DNA of 64,000 nt from Piliocolobus tephrosceles. Taxonomy: Eukaryota; Chordata; Mammalia; Primates; Cercopithecidae. The stretch lies in contig NC_045452.1 of assembly GCF_002776525.5 (NCBI RefSeq), forward strand, positions 22,902,884 through 22,966,883, in the 5' to 3' direction. Position numbers and translations under genes: made by a program. Under the pieces are notes generated by a model. That model was not told the DNA's origin. It searched no databases and saw only the letters and a program-made list of their open reading frames with translations. This document shows positions 46,187 through 56,763 of the stretch, piece by piece (the stretch's first letter is position 1; each line of letters opens with the position of its first letter).

Positions 46187-46330
46187 TAGCAGATGGTAAA
46201 ATTTGTAAAATTCAGTTTGAAGATCCTGTTAGTTAATAATGTCTGTTTACAACAACTGCTGTGAGACAGATTTATTTATACTTACAAGGTTGAAAGCCAG
46301 TTTATTAGTCCTGATAAAATCATATAGAAT

Positions 46331-46614
46331 CAGGGCATGGTGGCTTACACCTGTATCCTAGCACTTTGGGAGGCCTAAGCGGGCGGATCACGAGGTCAGG
46401 AGATCGAGACCATCCTGGCTAACACGGTGAAACCCTGTCTCTACTAAAAATATAAAAAATTAGCCAGGCGTGGTGGCGGGCTTCTGTAGTCCCAGCTAAT
46501 CGGAAGGCTGAGGCGGGAGAATGGGGTGAACCTGGGAGGCGTGCAGTGAGCCGAGACCACACCATTGCACTCCAGGCCGGGCAACAGAGCAAGACTCCGT
46601 TTCAAAAAAAAAAA
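46331..46614 (+). mobile_element. AluY
   Basis: Sense, with a small deletion at 'gggaggcgtgcagtgag' (missing gagcttg). Confidence 0.88.
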
Positions 46615-46698
46615 GATATAATCAGACATAAGAATTCTGTCTTTTATTCTTCAATTTCAGAAAGGCTTTCAGATTTAATATTTTGCACATTTTCACAG

Positions 46699-46808
46699 GT
46701 TTGAATCAATTTGGCCAGATGAGCATGGCCCAGCCCCCTATCGTACCCCGGCAAACCGCTCCTCTTCAACACCATGGACAGTTGGCTCAGCCTGGAACTC
46801 TCAACCCG
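46699..46808 (+). CDS. EP300: EP300 exon 12 (residues 711-747)
   Basis: 110 bp, phase 1 in and phase 0 out, acceptor TTTTCACAG. The donor is CCG|GTTAGT, with T at +3 instead of A/G. It encodes 'LNQFGQMSMAQPPIVPRQTA' and 'PLQHHGQLAQPGTLNP', a Gln/Pro-rich disordered linker. Ala731 and Thr744 appear to differ from human (Pro, Ala). Confidence 0.97.
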
Positions 46809-47873
46809 GTTAGTTTCACGTCTTTAGTAATCTGTTTGGCTTTTACCTGGTATTTTGGAAATCCTGTGTGTTCCTAATTTATAAATACTCACAGTTATTT
46901 AAACAGACTGTAACTCCTAGTTCTTCTGTAATTCTTCTGTATTTAACTCTACTAGAAAGCTGACCAAAAAACGAAAACAGCCAGGCCCTTGTCCCTGGAG
47001 TGTCAGTGTTTAGTGGCCTGCATGCATTTTCATGGTCACCTCTGTTCCCTGATGTCTGTCCAGGCAGAGAACTGTCTTTTGCAAGGTTGATGGTGCATTT
47101 GCCTGGTTCTTGAGCTTGGAGAAGAGAGCTAGGCTTCTGCTCCTTATGCGAACTCTTCACCAGTCTATCTCTCTACCTTGACCCCGACCCTCCTGCTGCC
47201 CTTTAGAGTTAGCTGGTGCCTCTGAATCTTGGCCCCTTTGTGGGCCAAGTGAGCATTACTACTTCTCACTAATCTGCTGTTTTCAACAAGTAGTTCTGTC
47301 CTTCATTTTAACCTGTAAGACAGATGGTGTTATCTTATGAAGTTTTTTGCCTTTGGAGATTTCTTTCTTTAAGGCCTGAATTTGTGTAGGGTAATTTTAG
47401 AAATGAAATGTAACATTGCTAGAGCATTTGTGGACCATGAATGCTACCAGATTCTGCCACAACTTGTAAGATTTTACTTGTTTTTACATATTATGGGTCT
47501 TAGAATTTGTGTTATTACTACATCACTGACATGAGCTCATGAAATTGTGATTAACTCTCCTCACTTAACAGAGCATGCAAAGAAAGTTACCTGCTCTCCT
47601 TGTGCTAGACATATTTGTGTACCAAGAGAACGTGTGTTTGTTCATCCTCTTACTATTTCTTGAGAGTAGACCTAGGTAAACTGTGAGGCTATTTCCCTTT
47701 ATCTGCACAAGAGTCAGTTGTTCTATGACTTTCTTCCTTCTCCTCTCCAGCCCTCCACCTATACTCCTGTCTTTGACTTTACTTAATAAACCTGACATTA
47801 GGACCTTTTGATGATTTTAGCTATAGTGGAATAATTGTAATGAAGCAGTTTGGTGATCTGTGTTTTTTTGCAG
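46809..47873 (+). other. EP300: EP300 intron 12 (1065 bp), repeat-free
   Basis: GTTAGT...TTTTGCAG. No Alu or L1 over its whole length, which is unusual for this gene. No ORF or structure that I can interpret. Confidence 0.88.
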
Positions 47874-48011
47874 CCTATGGGCTATGGGCCTCGTATGCAA
47901 CAGCCTTCCAACCAGAGCCAGTTCCTTCCTCAGACTCAGTTCCCATCACAGGGAATGAGTGTAACAAATATGCCTTTGGCTCCGTCCAGTGGTCAAGCTC
48001 CAGTGTCTCAA
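47874..48011 (+). CDS. EP300: EP300 exon 13 (residues 748-793)
   Basis: 138 bp, phase 0 at both ends, acceptor TTTTTTTGCAG, donor GTATGT. It encodes 'PMGYGPRMQQPSNQSQFLPQ' to 'APSSGQAPVSQ', a Gln/Pro/Ser-rich linker. Ser762, Ser776 and Met780 appear to differ from human Gly, Asn and Ile, the densest cluster of changes seen in any exon here. Confidence 0.97.
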
Positions 48012-48582
48012 GTATGTCTTATAAGTGGATTTTTTACTTATTTTTGATTCTTGAAATTCCTCTTGACATAGGTTTTTATAGGAAAGAGTGGCAGCAAATA
48101 GTGGGTGAAAACATGATTTTTTTAAAAATAACAGTTTTAAACTTAGGGTATTCTGAACCTGAAGAGATTATTCTGTGACATAGCAATGGTGTTAATTGTT
48201 ACAAATTAGGAAATAATTTAAATGGATGGTTTTGTTTTTAGTAGTGAACACTTTTAAATAAATCTTAGAATTAAACACAATGTAGAAGGAACTTTGGCTG
48301 AAGAGAGCATAGGCAGTCCCTAGAGCACTGTGCACTCAATTCTGTCAATTTTTCTGCAATGGCTGAGGCCATTCAGCTGAATGGTTTGAAGTCTTTTAAG
48401 TGCTATATTGATGGTGCTGTCCAAAGCTGTATCCCCAGTAATAGGGTATTTTACACATTTTGAAATAGACACATTGCTACTCTTTGTTTAACCAGTTTGT
48501 GTCCTAAATTCATATAACATGCCATGTAAGTATTTCGTTAATTCTATTTTGAATTGCTATCTTATGTTTTTTGTTTTAACAG
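48012..48582 (+). other. EP300: EP300 intron 13 (571 bp), repeat-free
   Basis: GTATGT...TTTTAACAG. No recognised repeat or feature. Confidence 0.9.
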
Positions 48583-49020
48583 GCACAAATGTCTAGTTCT
48601 TCCTGCCCAGTGAACTCTCCTATAATGCCTCCGGGGTCTCAGGGGAGCCACATTCACTGTCCCCAGCTTCCTCAACCAGCTTTGCATCAGAATTCACCCT
48701 CGCCTGTACCTAGTCGTACCCCGACCCCTCACCATACTCCCCCAAGCATAGGGGCTCAGCAGCCACCAGCAACAACAATTCCAGCCCCTGTTCCTACACC
48801 TCCTGCCATGCCACCTGGGCCACAGTCCCAGGCTCTACATCCCCCTCCAAGGCAGACACCTACACCACCAACAACACAACTTCCCCAACAAGTACAGCCT
48901 TCACTTCCTGCTGCACCTTCTGCTGACCAGCCCCAGCAGCAGCCTCGCTCACAGCAGAGCACAGTAGCGTCTGTTCCTACCCCAACAGCACCACTGCTTG
49001 CTCCACAGCCTGCAACTCCA
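48583..49020 (+). CDS. EP300: EP300 exon 14 (residues 794-939), proline-rich linker
   Basis: 438 bp, phase 0 at both ends, acceptor GTTTTAACAG, donor GTAAGT. It starts 'AQMSSSSCPVNSPIMPPG' and continues as a Pro/Thr/Gln-rich region ('PVPTPPAMPPGPQSQALHPP', 'QTPTPPTTQLPQQVQPSLPA') with many TP and SP sites. It is expected to be disordered. Val921 and Ala933 appear to replace Ala and Pro of human p300. No frame break. Confidence 0.97.
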
Positions 49021-50614
49021 GTAAGTAGACATTTGATTTAGGCAGAATCATTAGAGCTGTACTGTAGTGTTATATTATTTCTGGGTAATTTCTGTTACTC
49101 TCTTTTGCTTTATCTCTTACTGTTTTCTCCACAAGTAGAATGTAATCTGTTTTTCATTAGGGACTTTCTTATCCTGTTTTGCATTCCTGTGATAGGACCT
49201 TTCATAGCAGGAGTGTAAAGATTTTATTTAGCTCTGACTTTGACCATTATGTTTCATGTTGTATCCTGAGGTCTGAAGGTACCTAAAGGGGTATGACAAG
49301 GGGACACAGTCCTTCTCTTTATTTAGTATATTATTTAGTGCAACACATAAATTTTACATGTATTTAAAGAATCTTTTTCAAACAGTTTGAGCTGTAAAAC
49401 CTAGAGATTAAATTGAAAAATTGCAGATTTGGGCGGGCACAGTGGCTTACACCTTTCATCTTAGCACTTTGGGAGGCCTTGGCAGGCAGATCACTTGAGG
49501 TCAGGAGTTTGAGACCAGCCTGGCCAACGTGGTGGTCAGAGACAGGTCAACCCTGTCTCTACAAAATATACAAAAATTAGCCAGACGTGGTAGTGGGTAC
49601 CTGGGAGGTGGAGGTTGCAGTGATCCAAGATCACACCATTGCACTCCAGACTAGGTGACAGAGTGAGACTGTGTCTTTAAAAAAAAAAAAAAATTGCAGA
49701 TTTATGAGTCCCTGTGACCCTAACCAAAGTTAAAAAATCTAAGATGAGAGAATTATATACCCAGAACAACCTGTAGCTTCCTTGTGAGAGGTTGGTTATG
49801 TATATAATAAAAATCCAAATTCTTATCTAATAGTTGAATCCTTATTAATATAACTTTTTTTAAGGTTTAGAAGCTTCTACTTTGATATCGATACTAATAT
49901 ATTAGTTCTCAGTCACGTTGATGAACTGAGAAGTCCCATGAGTCACAGCCATTTTATAAAGTACTGTACTTGATGGACAGCTGGTTCATCGTGGCCTCTG
50001 ATAGACAAGGAAGGACAGAATGAGAGAGAAACTAGTGGATCTGCTTGATTTTATTCTTTATAAAATCAAAGTAGTTCCAGAAAATACTGACTTCTCATTA
50101 GGAGGTTTCTTATGACAAGCCTTAGGGAAAAGACAGGGAATGCCAGTTATCTCATTAGAATCTAGTGATTCCAAACAGCCACTCTGTGGGACATCATTGT
50201 ATTCATTGTCTCCTTTTCTGTACCTTTGAAATTTTCTCTGGTGAGAAGGTAAAAACAAAAAAGATAGCCAGTCTTTATTATTTTCTTTCACTCGTTTCTG
50301 TATAAATGTGAGCTCCTCTGAAGCAGACATCTTTGAAATCCCCACACACTGCCAGATGATGATAGTTATCAATGAAATAGTTGCTGGCTCTTTGATGTAC
50401 AACCAGCCAACCAGTATTTACAAGTCTTAATTCTCCTGTTCTTAAGTATAATTAAAGGAGGTGAAATGGGCAGAGCAAATGAAAGCACCGTGAATGAATA
50501 TAAGCCAAGAAATAGGTGGCTAATTCTGCTGTCTTATTGCTTACCTTACATTCTGATTGTGTCATTGGCAAACTCTGTGTGTGTCTCACCCACTCCCCTT
50601 GCTTTTCTGCCCAG
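49021..50614 (+). other. EP300: EP300 intron 14 (1594 bp)
   Basis: GTAAGT...CTGCCCAG. One Alu (49431-49690). 49021-49417 and 49704-50614 have no assigned feature. Confidence 0.9.
49431..49690 (+). mobile_element. Alu, internally deleted
   Basis: Sense. AAATTGCAGATTT at 49418-49430 and 49691-49703. About 40 bp around 'cccagctactcgggaggctg' is missing. Confidence 0.9.
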
Positions 50615-50794
50615 CTTTCCCAGCCAGCTGTAAGCATTGAAGGACAGGTGTCAAACCCTCCATCTACTAGTAGCACAGAAGTGAATTCTCAGGCCATTCC
50701 TGAGAAGCCGCCTTCCCAGGAAGTGAAGATGGAGGCCAAAATGGAAGTGGATCAACCAGAACCAGCAGATACTCAACCGGAGGATATTTCAGAG
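50615..50794 (+). CDS. EP300: EP300 exon 15 (residues 940-999)
   Basis: 180 bp, phase 0 at both ends, acceptor TTTTCTGCCCAG, donor GTGAGA. It encodes 'LSQPAVSIEGQVSNPPSTSS' to 'QPEPADTQPEDISE', turning from Pro-rich to acidic/basic. Position 997 is Ile (ATT, 50786-50788), the common human allele at the I997V polymorphism as I recall. Pro968 and Pro971 appear to replace human Ala and Gln. Confidence 0.97.
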
Positions 50795-50982
50795 GTGAGA
50801 GTAGGGCAATTACTGTTTGATTTGGTTAGGACCCCAGTCTAAGAACCCAGTTTTTAAAAAATATTGCAGAAAAATACTTTGATAATTAGATCTCATGGCG
50901 TAGATTTTGCATGAGAAAGGGTGTTCAGACTACTGATTCCCAACTAGGTATCTTTGAAATACTAAAAACTCTTACCTTTTAG
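50795..50982 (+). other. EP300: EP300 intron 15 (188 bp)
   Basis: Shortest intron in the window, GTGAGA...CCTTTTAG, repeat-free. Confidence 0.95.
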
Positions 50983-51127
50983 TCTAAAGTGGAAGACTGT
51001 AAAATCGAACCTACAGAAACAGAAGAGAGAAGCACTGAGTTAAAAACTGAAATAAAAGAGGAGGAAGACCAGCCAAGTACTTCAGCTACCCAGTCATCTC
51101 CGGCTCCAGGACAGTCAAAGAAAAAGA
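50983..51127 (+). CDS. EP300: EP300 exon 16 (residues 1000-1048), SUMO-repression motif
   Basis: 145 bp, phase 0 in and phase 1 out, acceptor CTTACCTTTTAG, donor GTGAGT. It encodes the CRD1 region with two overlapping SUMO consensus sites, LKTE and IKEE (Lys1020 at 51043-51045 and Lys1024), through which p300 can recruit HDAC6, then 'QSSPAPGQSKKK' before the bromodomain. Ile1007 and Pro1009 appear to differ from human Met and Ser. The frame remains open for about 50 codons into intron 16. Confidence 0.97.
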
Positions 51128-51424
51128 GTGAGTCTCTTAAACCGTTTGTTCTGGGGGTAGATGAAGAAACCAAAGACCCAGGGCAGAATTGCAATCATGC
51201 CTCTTGGGCCTCAGAAGTTGCCATTAATGTGATTTCATTAACCTTGAAGCCTTGGGCCTGGTCTCTTCATTGTTATTAATAATTTTTCTTTCTTTCTTTT
51301 TTTTTAATATTCACTTGCAGCAACCAATGAGTTAGTCATTCCCCTCATTTCTTCAGGGTTCCGTGTGTTAGTACCCCCTAAAAATTTTCTCATTTTTCAA
51401 GAGAGAAATGTTTGTAAATAGCCT

Positions 51425-51985
51425 TGACTAAAATGCAGGAAAGAATAGCAATAATAATAGCATTTGTCATTCACCTCCTGTGTGCTAAGTACCCACATTG
51501 TCTCATTTAATAATTTCTTTCTTTTTCTTTTTTTTTTTTTTGTTGTTGGATTCGGAGTCTCGCTGTGTCTCCAGGCTGGAGTGCAGTGGCAGGATCTCAG
51601 CTCACTGCAACCTCCACCTCCCAGGTTCAAGCGATTCTCCTGCTTCAGCCTCCTGAGTATCTGGGACTACATGCGCACGCTACCACGCCCATCTAATTTT
51701 TGTATTTTTAGTAGAGACAGGATTTCACCATGTTGGCCAGGATGATCTCAATCTCTTGACTTTGTGATCGGCCCACCTTGGCTTCCCAAAGTGCTGGGAT
51801 TACAGGCGTCAGCCACCGCGCCCGGCCTCATTTAATAATTTCACAACAACTCTGAGGTTATTGGCCTGAAGCTTAGCAAAGTTAAGTAACTTTCCATGGG
51901 TTACTCAGCTGACCCCAGTGCATAGGCTAGGATGCAGACCCAGGCAGTCTGAGGCAGAGTGCTCAAATCCAGCCATTCCAGCAAG
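51425..51985. repeat. MIR split by an Alu
   Basis: MIR text in 51425-51517 ('gcatttgtcattcacctcctgtgtgctaagtac') resumes at 51843-51985 ('cacaacaactctgaggttattgg', 'taagtaactttccatgggttactcagct'). Confidence 0.82.
51518..51826 (-). mobile_element. Alu nested in MIR
   Basis: Antisense. Perfect CTCATTTAATAATTTC at 51502-51517 and 51827-51842. Confidence 0.94.
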
Positions 51986-52252
51986 TGTTAATTGACTATT
52001 TTAGGACTAAAACTTTTTGTAGCTCTAGTGATCTGCAAAAAGCACCAGGTAGGACATACCTGAGGGGTGAGTCTGCCGGCTCTTACAGATGATGTATATT
52101 AAAAAGTGTCCCATTAATACAATATGTTGTAAAATGTTGGGATTAAAAAATTATTTTCATTTTAAAAATAAGACATATATATTGAGGTGTTTTAATATGG
52201 GCTGTAACAAACCCAATCTTACTATTGGCAGTCTCTCTTTAAAGTGTCTAAT

Positions 52253-52534
52253 CCCTCACGCCTGTAATCCCACCATTTTGGGAGGCCGAGGCAGGCAGAT
52301 CACTTGAGGTCAGGAGTTCAAGACCAGCCTGGCCATTATGGTGAAACTCTGTCTCTACTAAAAGTACAAAAATTAGCTGTGTGTGGTGGCTCTTACCTGT
52401 AGTCCAGTCTACTTGGGAGGCTGAGGCAGGAGAATCACTTGAACCCAGGAGGTGGAAGGAGGTTGCAGTGAGCCAAGATGGTGCCACTGCACTCCAGCCT
52501 GAGTGATGGAGAGTAATTCTGTCTCAAATAAATA
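52253..52534 (+). mobile_element. Alu, slightly 5'-truncated
   Basis: Sense, starts 'ccctcacgcctgtaatccc'. AAGTGTCTAAT before it and AAATGTCTAAT after it. Confidence 0.87.
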
Positions 52535-52900
52535 AAATGTCTAATTTCACAAGTTTATTCAAGTAGTCCTTACTTTAGCACAGCTAAGTATAAGCGACAA
52601 GCATCTTTGTAGTCTGATTTCCCCCCCTCCATGACAACCCCCCAGAGGTGAAAAATATCTAAAGTAACAAATACACTCTCCCAATGATGAAAATTTTTTT
52701 GCAAATTATGGAAAAATAAGACCCTTGCTGAAATTGAAAGCTTTCTAAATCACTAGCTTCTCATAACTGTTTAATTCTATTTGAGACACACCGGCAAATT
52801 TTTCCGGACTTTCAGGGAAATATCATTGAGAACACCTTTGAACTTAATTTGATCAACGAAGTCTGTTGTTTTAGCAATACTGTTTTTGTTCTCTCTCTCT

Positions 52901-53203
52901 CTTTTTTTTTTTTTTTTTTTATTGAGGCGGAGTCTCGTGCTGTTACCTGGGCGGGAGTGCGGTGGCACGATCTCCGCTCATTGCAAGCTCCGCCTCCTGG
53001 GTTCATGCCATTCTCCTGCCTCAGTCTCCTGAGTAGCTGGAATTACAGGCGCCCACCACTGTGCCCAGCTAATTTTTTATATTTTTAGTAGAGATGGGTT
53101 TTCACTGTGTTAGCCAGGATGGTCTCCATCTCCTGACCTCATGATCCGCCCGCCTCAGCCTCCCAGAGTGTTGGGATTACAGGCATGAGCCACCACGCCC
53201 AGC
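52901..53203 (-). mobile_element. AluY
   Basis: Antisense, CTCTCTCT then poly-T tail. Confidence 0.9.
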
Positions 53204-53454
53204 TGTCTCTTAAACTTAAACCTAACATTCATCATTAAAATAGTACGTGTCTCTTTTTCTTTGGCTCTAAAATACCAAGCAGTTTAACGAAGGAGTGTTC
53301 TGTTCTGTGCCCCTGACTCCTTGTAGTGTAAGACAATACCAGATCTAGTCTAGTTCCTGACTTGTTAAATACTGATGTCATGAAGAAAGACTTTTCTTTT
53401 CTTGCTTAACTGCATCTCCCTCTAAACATGAGTATCTTGTATCTTGTGAACTCT

Positions 53455-53749
53455 TTTTGTTTGTTTGTTTTTTGGAGATGGAGTCTCACTCTGTTGCCCA
53501 GGCTGGAGTGCAGTGGCGCGATCTCGGCTCACTGCAACATCTGTCTCCTGAGTTTAAGCAATTCTTTTGCCTCAGCCTCCTGAGTACCTGAGACTAGCGC
53601 ACCACCACGTCCAACTAATTTTTTGTATTTTTAGTAGAGACGAGGTTTCACCAGGTTGGCCAGGCTGAAACTCCTGACCTCAAAGTGATCCGTCCACCTC
53701 AGCCTCCCAAAGTGCTGGGATTCTAGACGCAAGCCACTGTGCTTGGTCC
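53455..53749 (-). mobile_element. Alu
   Basis: Antisense with a (TTTG)n tail. Confidence 0.87.
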
Positions 53750-54089
53750 CGTGGACTGTCCCATTTGGCAGTCTCTTCATAAATTTTTAGAAGCCTTTGG
53801 ATTCTGTTTCTAATTGACCAAGTCTGTCTTCACTGATTTTGTGACTGAAAAGTTAAACTGAGGGTGAAGGGTGTTTAAAGGTGATAAGACGCAGTTTTTT
53901 AGGAGCTGCCTGAAGCAAAGCAGGGCTTAGAATCTAGCATCAGTAATTGAGCCCATAGTGATATTTCCATGGGGACAGAGTAGTTAATTTTGTTATTTGA
54001 TTCTTGGGATGCTTTTAGAGCTTCAACCTAAATGGTTTTTTAAAGTTCTTTTGCTTAATTGATAACTAATTTCAAATGCACTTCTTAAG

Positions 54090-54208
54090 TTTTCAAACCA
54101 GAAGAACTACGGCAGGCACTGATGCCAACATTGGAGGCACTTTACCGTCAGGATCCAGAATCCCTTCCCTTTCGTCAACCTGTGGACCCTCAGCTTTTAG
54201 GAATTCCT
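54090..54208 (+). CDS. EP300: EP300 exon 17 (residues 1048-1087), start of bromodomain
   Basis: 119 bp, phase 1 in (A|TT, Ile1048) and phase 0 out, donor GTAAGT. It encodes 'IFKPEELRQALMPTLEALYR' and 'QDPESLPFRQPVDPQLLGIP', the bromodomain aZ helix and the start of the ZA loop. The acceptor AACTTCTTAAG-like context has few pyrimidines. The reading is identical to human as I remember it. Confidence 0.98.
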
Positions 54209-54327
54209 GTAAGTATTTGGTGGTACTTCTGACTTTGTTTTTTAATTTGATAACAGCTTTGTTGAGAGATAATTTACGTTCCAAACAGTATAGCCACTCA
54301 TCTCAGATTTACAATTCAGTGATTTTT

Positions 54328-54625
54328 TTTTTTTTCCTGAGACAGGGTCTTATTCTGGTTGCCCAGGCTGGAGTACAGTAACACGATCTTGGCTCACTAC
54401 TGTCTCCACCTCCTGGGCTCAGGTGATTCTCCCACCTCAGCCTCCTGAGTTAGCTGGGGCTACATTCATGCGCTACCTCACCTGGCTAGTTTTTTGTATT
54501 TTTTAATAGAGACGGGGTTTTGTCATGTTGCCCAGTCTGGTCTTGAACGCCTGGACTCAAGCAATTGGCCCATCTCAGCCTCCCAGAGTGCTGAATTACA
54601 GGTGTGAGCCACTGGGCCTGGCCTG
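54328..54625 (-). mobile_element. Alu nested in L1
   Basis: Antisense. ATTCAGTGATTTTT at 54314-54327 and 54626-54639. Confidence 0.93.
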
Positions 54626-54818
54626 ATTCAGTGATTTTTAGTATATCCACAGAGTTGTGCATGACACTTTTATTTTCATCATCTGAAAAAAATCCTTTAC
54701 CATTAATTGTCACTCACTATTTTCTCCCATAGCACCCCAATCCTCAGCATCAGCAGACTTCATTCTCTCTCTGGATTTATTTGTCTGTTCTACACATTTC
54801 ATTAAATTGAAACATATA

Positions 54819-55184
54819 GGCCGGGCGCAGTGGCTCAAGCCTGTAATCCCAGCACTTTGGGAGGCCGAGACGGGCGGATCACGAGGTCAGGAGATCGGAG
54901 ACTATCCTGGCTAACACAGTGAAACCCTGTCTCTACTAAAAATACAAAAAACTAGCCAGGCGAGGTGGCGGGCGCCTGTAGTCCCAGCTACTCGGGAGGC
55001 TGAGGCAGGAGAATGGCGTAAACCCAGGAGGCGGAGTTTGCAGTGAGCTGAGATCCGGCCACTGCACTCCAGCCTGGGGGACAGAGCAAGACTCTGTCTC
55101 AAAAAAAAAAAAAAAAGAATCTGCAAAGGGACATTGGAGAGCCCTTTGAGGATTACTAGAAAAAAACAAAAAATAAAAAAAAGT
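54819..55184 (+). mobile_element. AluY (Old World monkey type) with apparent 3' transduction
   Basis: Alu body 54819-55100, A-tail 55101-55116, then 43 bp of non-Alu sequence (55117-55159), then a second A-rich tail (55160-55184). AAACATATA lies at 54810-54818 and 55185-55193, outside the extra segment, so Alu plus extra sequence appear to have integrated together. Confidence 0.85.
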
Positions 55185-55476
55185 AAACATATAGTATGGG
55201 ATTATTTGTGCCAGGACGTTCCTTAGCATAATATTTTCAAGGTTCATCCATGTTATGTTGTAGCATGAATCAATACCGCATACCTATTTATGGCCCAATA
55301 ATATTCCATTATTTTTCTTTACCTGTTGATAGACATTCAGGTTGTTTACACTTTTTGACTGTTAAGATAGGACCACAGTGAACATTGATGTATAAGTTTT
55401 GTATGGATTTAAGTTTTTGTTTCTTCTTGGTATTTACCTAGGAGCAGAATTCCTGGGTTATACAGTTTGTTTACTT

Positions 55477-55677
55477 TTGTTTTTTTGTTTTGTTTTGAGA
55501 TGGAGTTTCACTCTTGTTGCCCAGGCTAGCGTGCAGTGGCACGATATCAGCTCACCACAGCCTCCGCTTAGCAGGTCCAAGCAATTCTCCTGTCTCTCAG
55601 TCTCCCAAGTAGCCGGGATTACAGACATGCGCCACCACACCTGGCTAATTTTTTTTAGTAGAGATGGGGTTTCTCTA
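55477..55677 (-). mobile_element. Alu, 5'-truncated
   Basis: Antisense. Stops at 'gtagagatggggtttc'. Confidence 0.86.
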
Positions 55678-55738
55678 AAGTTGCCTCCATATACTGGGGT
55701 GCTGGCAGGTTTCATTTGGTGGTTTTAAACTGTTACTT

Positions 55739-56322
55739 GGCGCATGCCTCTAATCCTAGCACTTCGGGAGGCCAAGGCAGGCAGATCACTTGAGGTCAGG
55801 AGTTCAAGACCAGTCTGACCAACGTGGTGTAAGCCCATCTCTACTAAAAATATAAAAATTAGGCCGGGCACGGTGGCTCAAGCCTGTAATCCCAGCACTT
55901 TGGGAGGCCGAGACAGGCGGATCACGAGGTCAGGAGATCGAGACCATCCTGGCTAACACGGTGAAACCCCGGCTCTGCTACAAATAAAAAATAAAAAGCT
56001 ACCCAGGCGAGGTGGCGGGCCCCTGTAGTCCCAGCTACTCAGGAGGCTGAGGTAGAATGGCGTAAACTCAGGAGGCGGAGCTTGCAGTGAGCTGAGATCT
56101 GGCCACTGCACTCCAGCCCGGGCGACAGAGCGAGACTCCGTCTCAAAAATATATACATATATAAATTAGCTGGGCGTGGTAGTGCACGCCTGTAATCCCT
56201 TGGGAGGCTCAGGCAGGAGAATAGTTTGAACAAACCTGGGAGGCAGAGGTTGCAGTGAGCCAAGATTGCGCCTCTGCACTCCAGCCTGGGCAACGTGTTG
56301 ACAGAGACTCTGTCTCAAAGGT
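55739..56322 (+). mobile_element. Alu interrupted by AluY
   Basis: Left part 55739-55861 and right part 56160-56322 belong to one sense Alu. Confidence 0.85.
55862..56159 (+). mobile_element. AluY, Old World monkey type, nested in Alu
   Basis: Sense. The insertion lies in the mid A-rich region of the host Alu (TATAAAAATTA before, TATATAAATTA after). Confidence 0.92.
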
Positions 56323-56763
56323 CAAGCACTTCCAGAGACAAAAGCCTTTTAGGAATTTTCTTCTCCTGTATCTTGCTGTCGTTTCATATGGAACACTTTA
56401 AGTTCTGTGGACTTATTGTTTCCTCATTGTACACCCCTTCTAGTACTAAAATTTTAAACATCTTTAACTTTACTGATCTCACATGTACTTTCATAAAGTA
56501 CTTGAAGTTGCTTCAGTAGACTATCAGCCTGATGTCTGGAAAGTCCATAGTAGTTCTGTTTCTCTGCCCTTTGAGTAGTTTAATATCTCTGTAGACTAAT
56601 GATTTAAAGAACTGATAGACATCAGTCACCTCTTGGGGAATATAGACAGGCCAGAAACTAAAACACTGCCTGGAAGATTAACAATGATAATGGATGATAC
56701 TCTTTTCTCCTGTAAAAATAGTTAGACTTGAGTAATGTTTGATATCACTTGTCGTCTTTCTAG

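Larger units (their letters stand above)
45690..46698 (+). other. EP300: EP300 intron 11 (1009 bp)
   Basis: GTAAAT...TTTCACAG. Two sense Alus (45895-46186, 46331-46614). The rest is unassigned. Confidence 0.9.
51128..54089 (+). other. EP300: EP300 intron 16 (2962 bp)
   Basis: GTGAGT...CTTCTTAAG, with a short, weak pyrimidine tract. A MIR split by an Alu (51425-51985) and further Alus are listed separately. 51128-51424 stays open in the EP300 frame to about 51279. 52540-52900 and 53750-54089 show no feature. Confidence 0.88.
54228..55476. mobile_element. Ancient L1 (L1M-type) pieces split by two Alus
   Basis: 'ttgataacagctttgttgagagataattta', 'agtatatccacagagttgtgca' and 'ttttcaaggttcatccatgttatgttgtagcatg' are L1M 3'-end text. 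Pieces 54228-54327, 54626-54818 and 55185-55476 read through once the Alus are removed. Confidence 0.72.
54209..56763 (+). other. EP300: EP300 intron 17 (2555 bp)
   Basis: GTAAGT...CTTTCTAG. An old L1 broken by Alus runs to about 55476, followed by a nested Alu pair. 56323-56763 has no assigned feature. Confidence 0.88.

Noticed and set aside
48756..48962. 68-codon antisense frame rich in Gly and Trp
   Set aside because: Shadow of the proline-rich exon 14 on the opposite strand.
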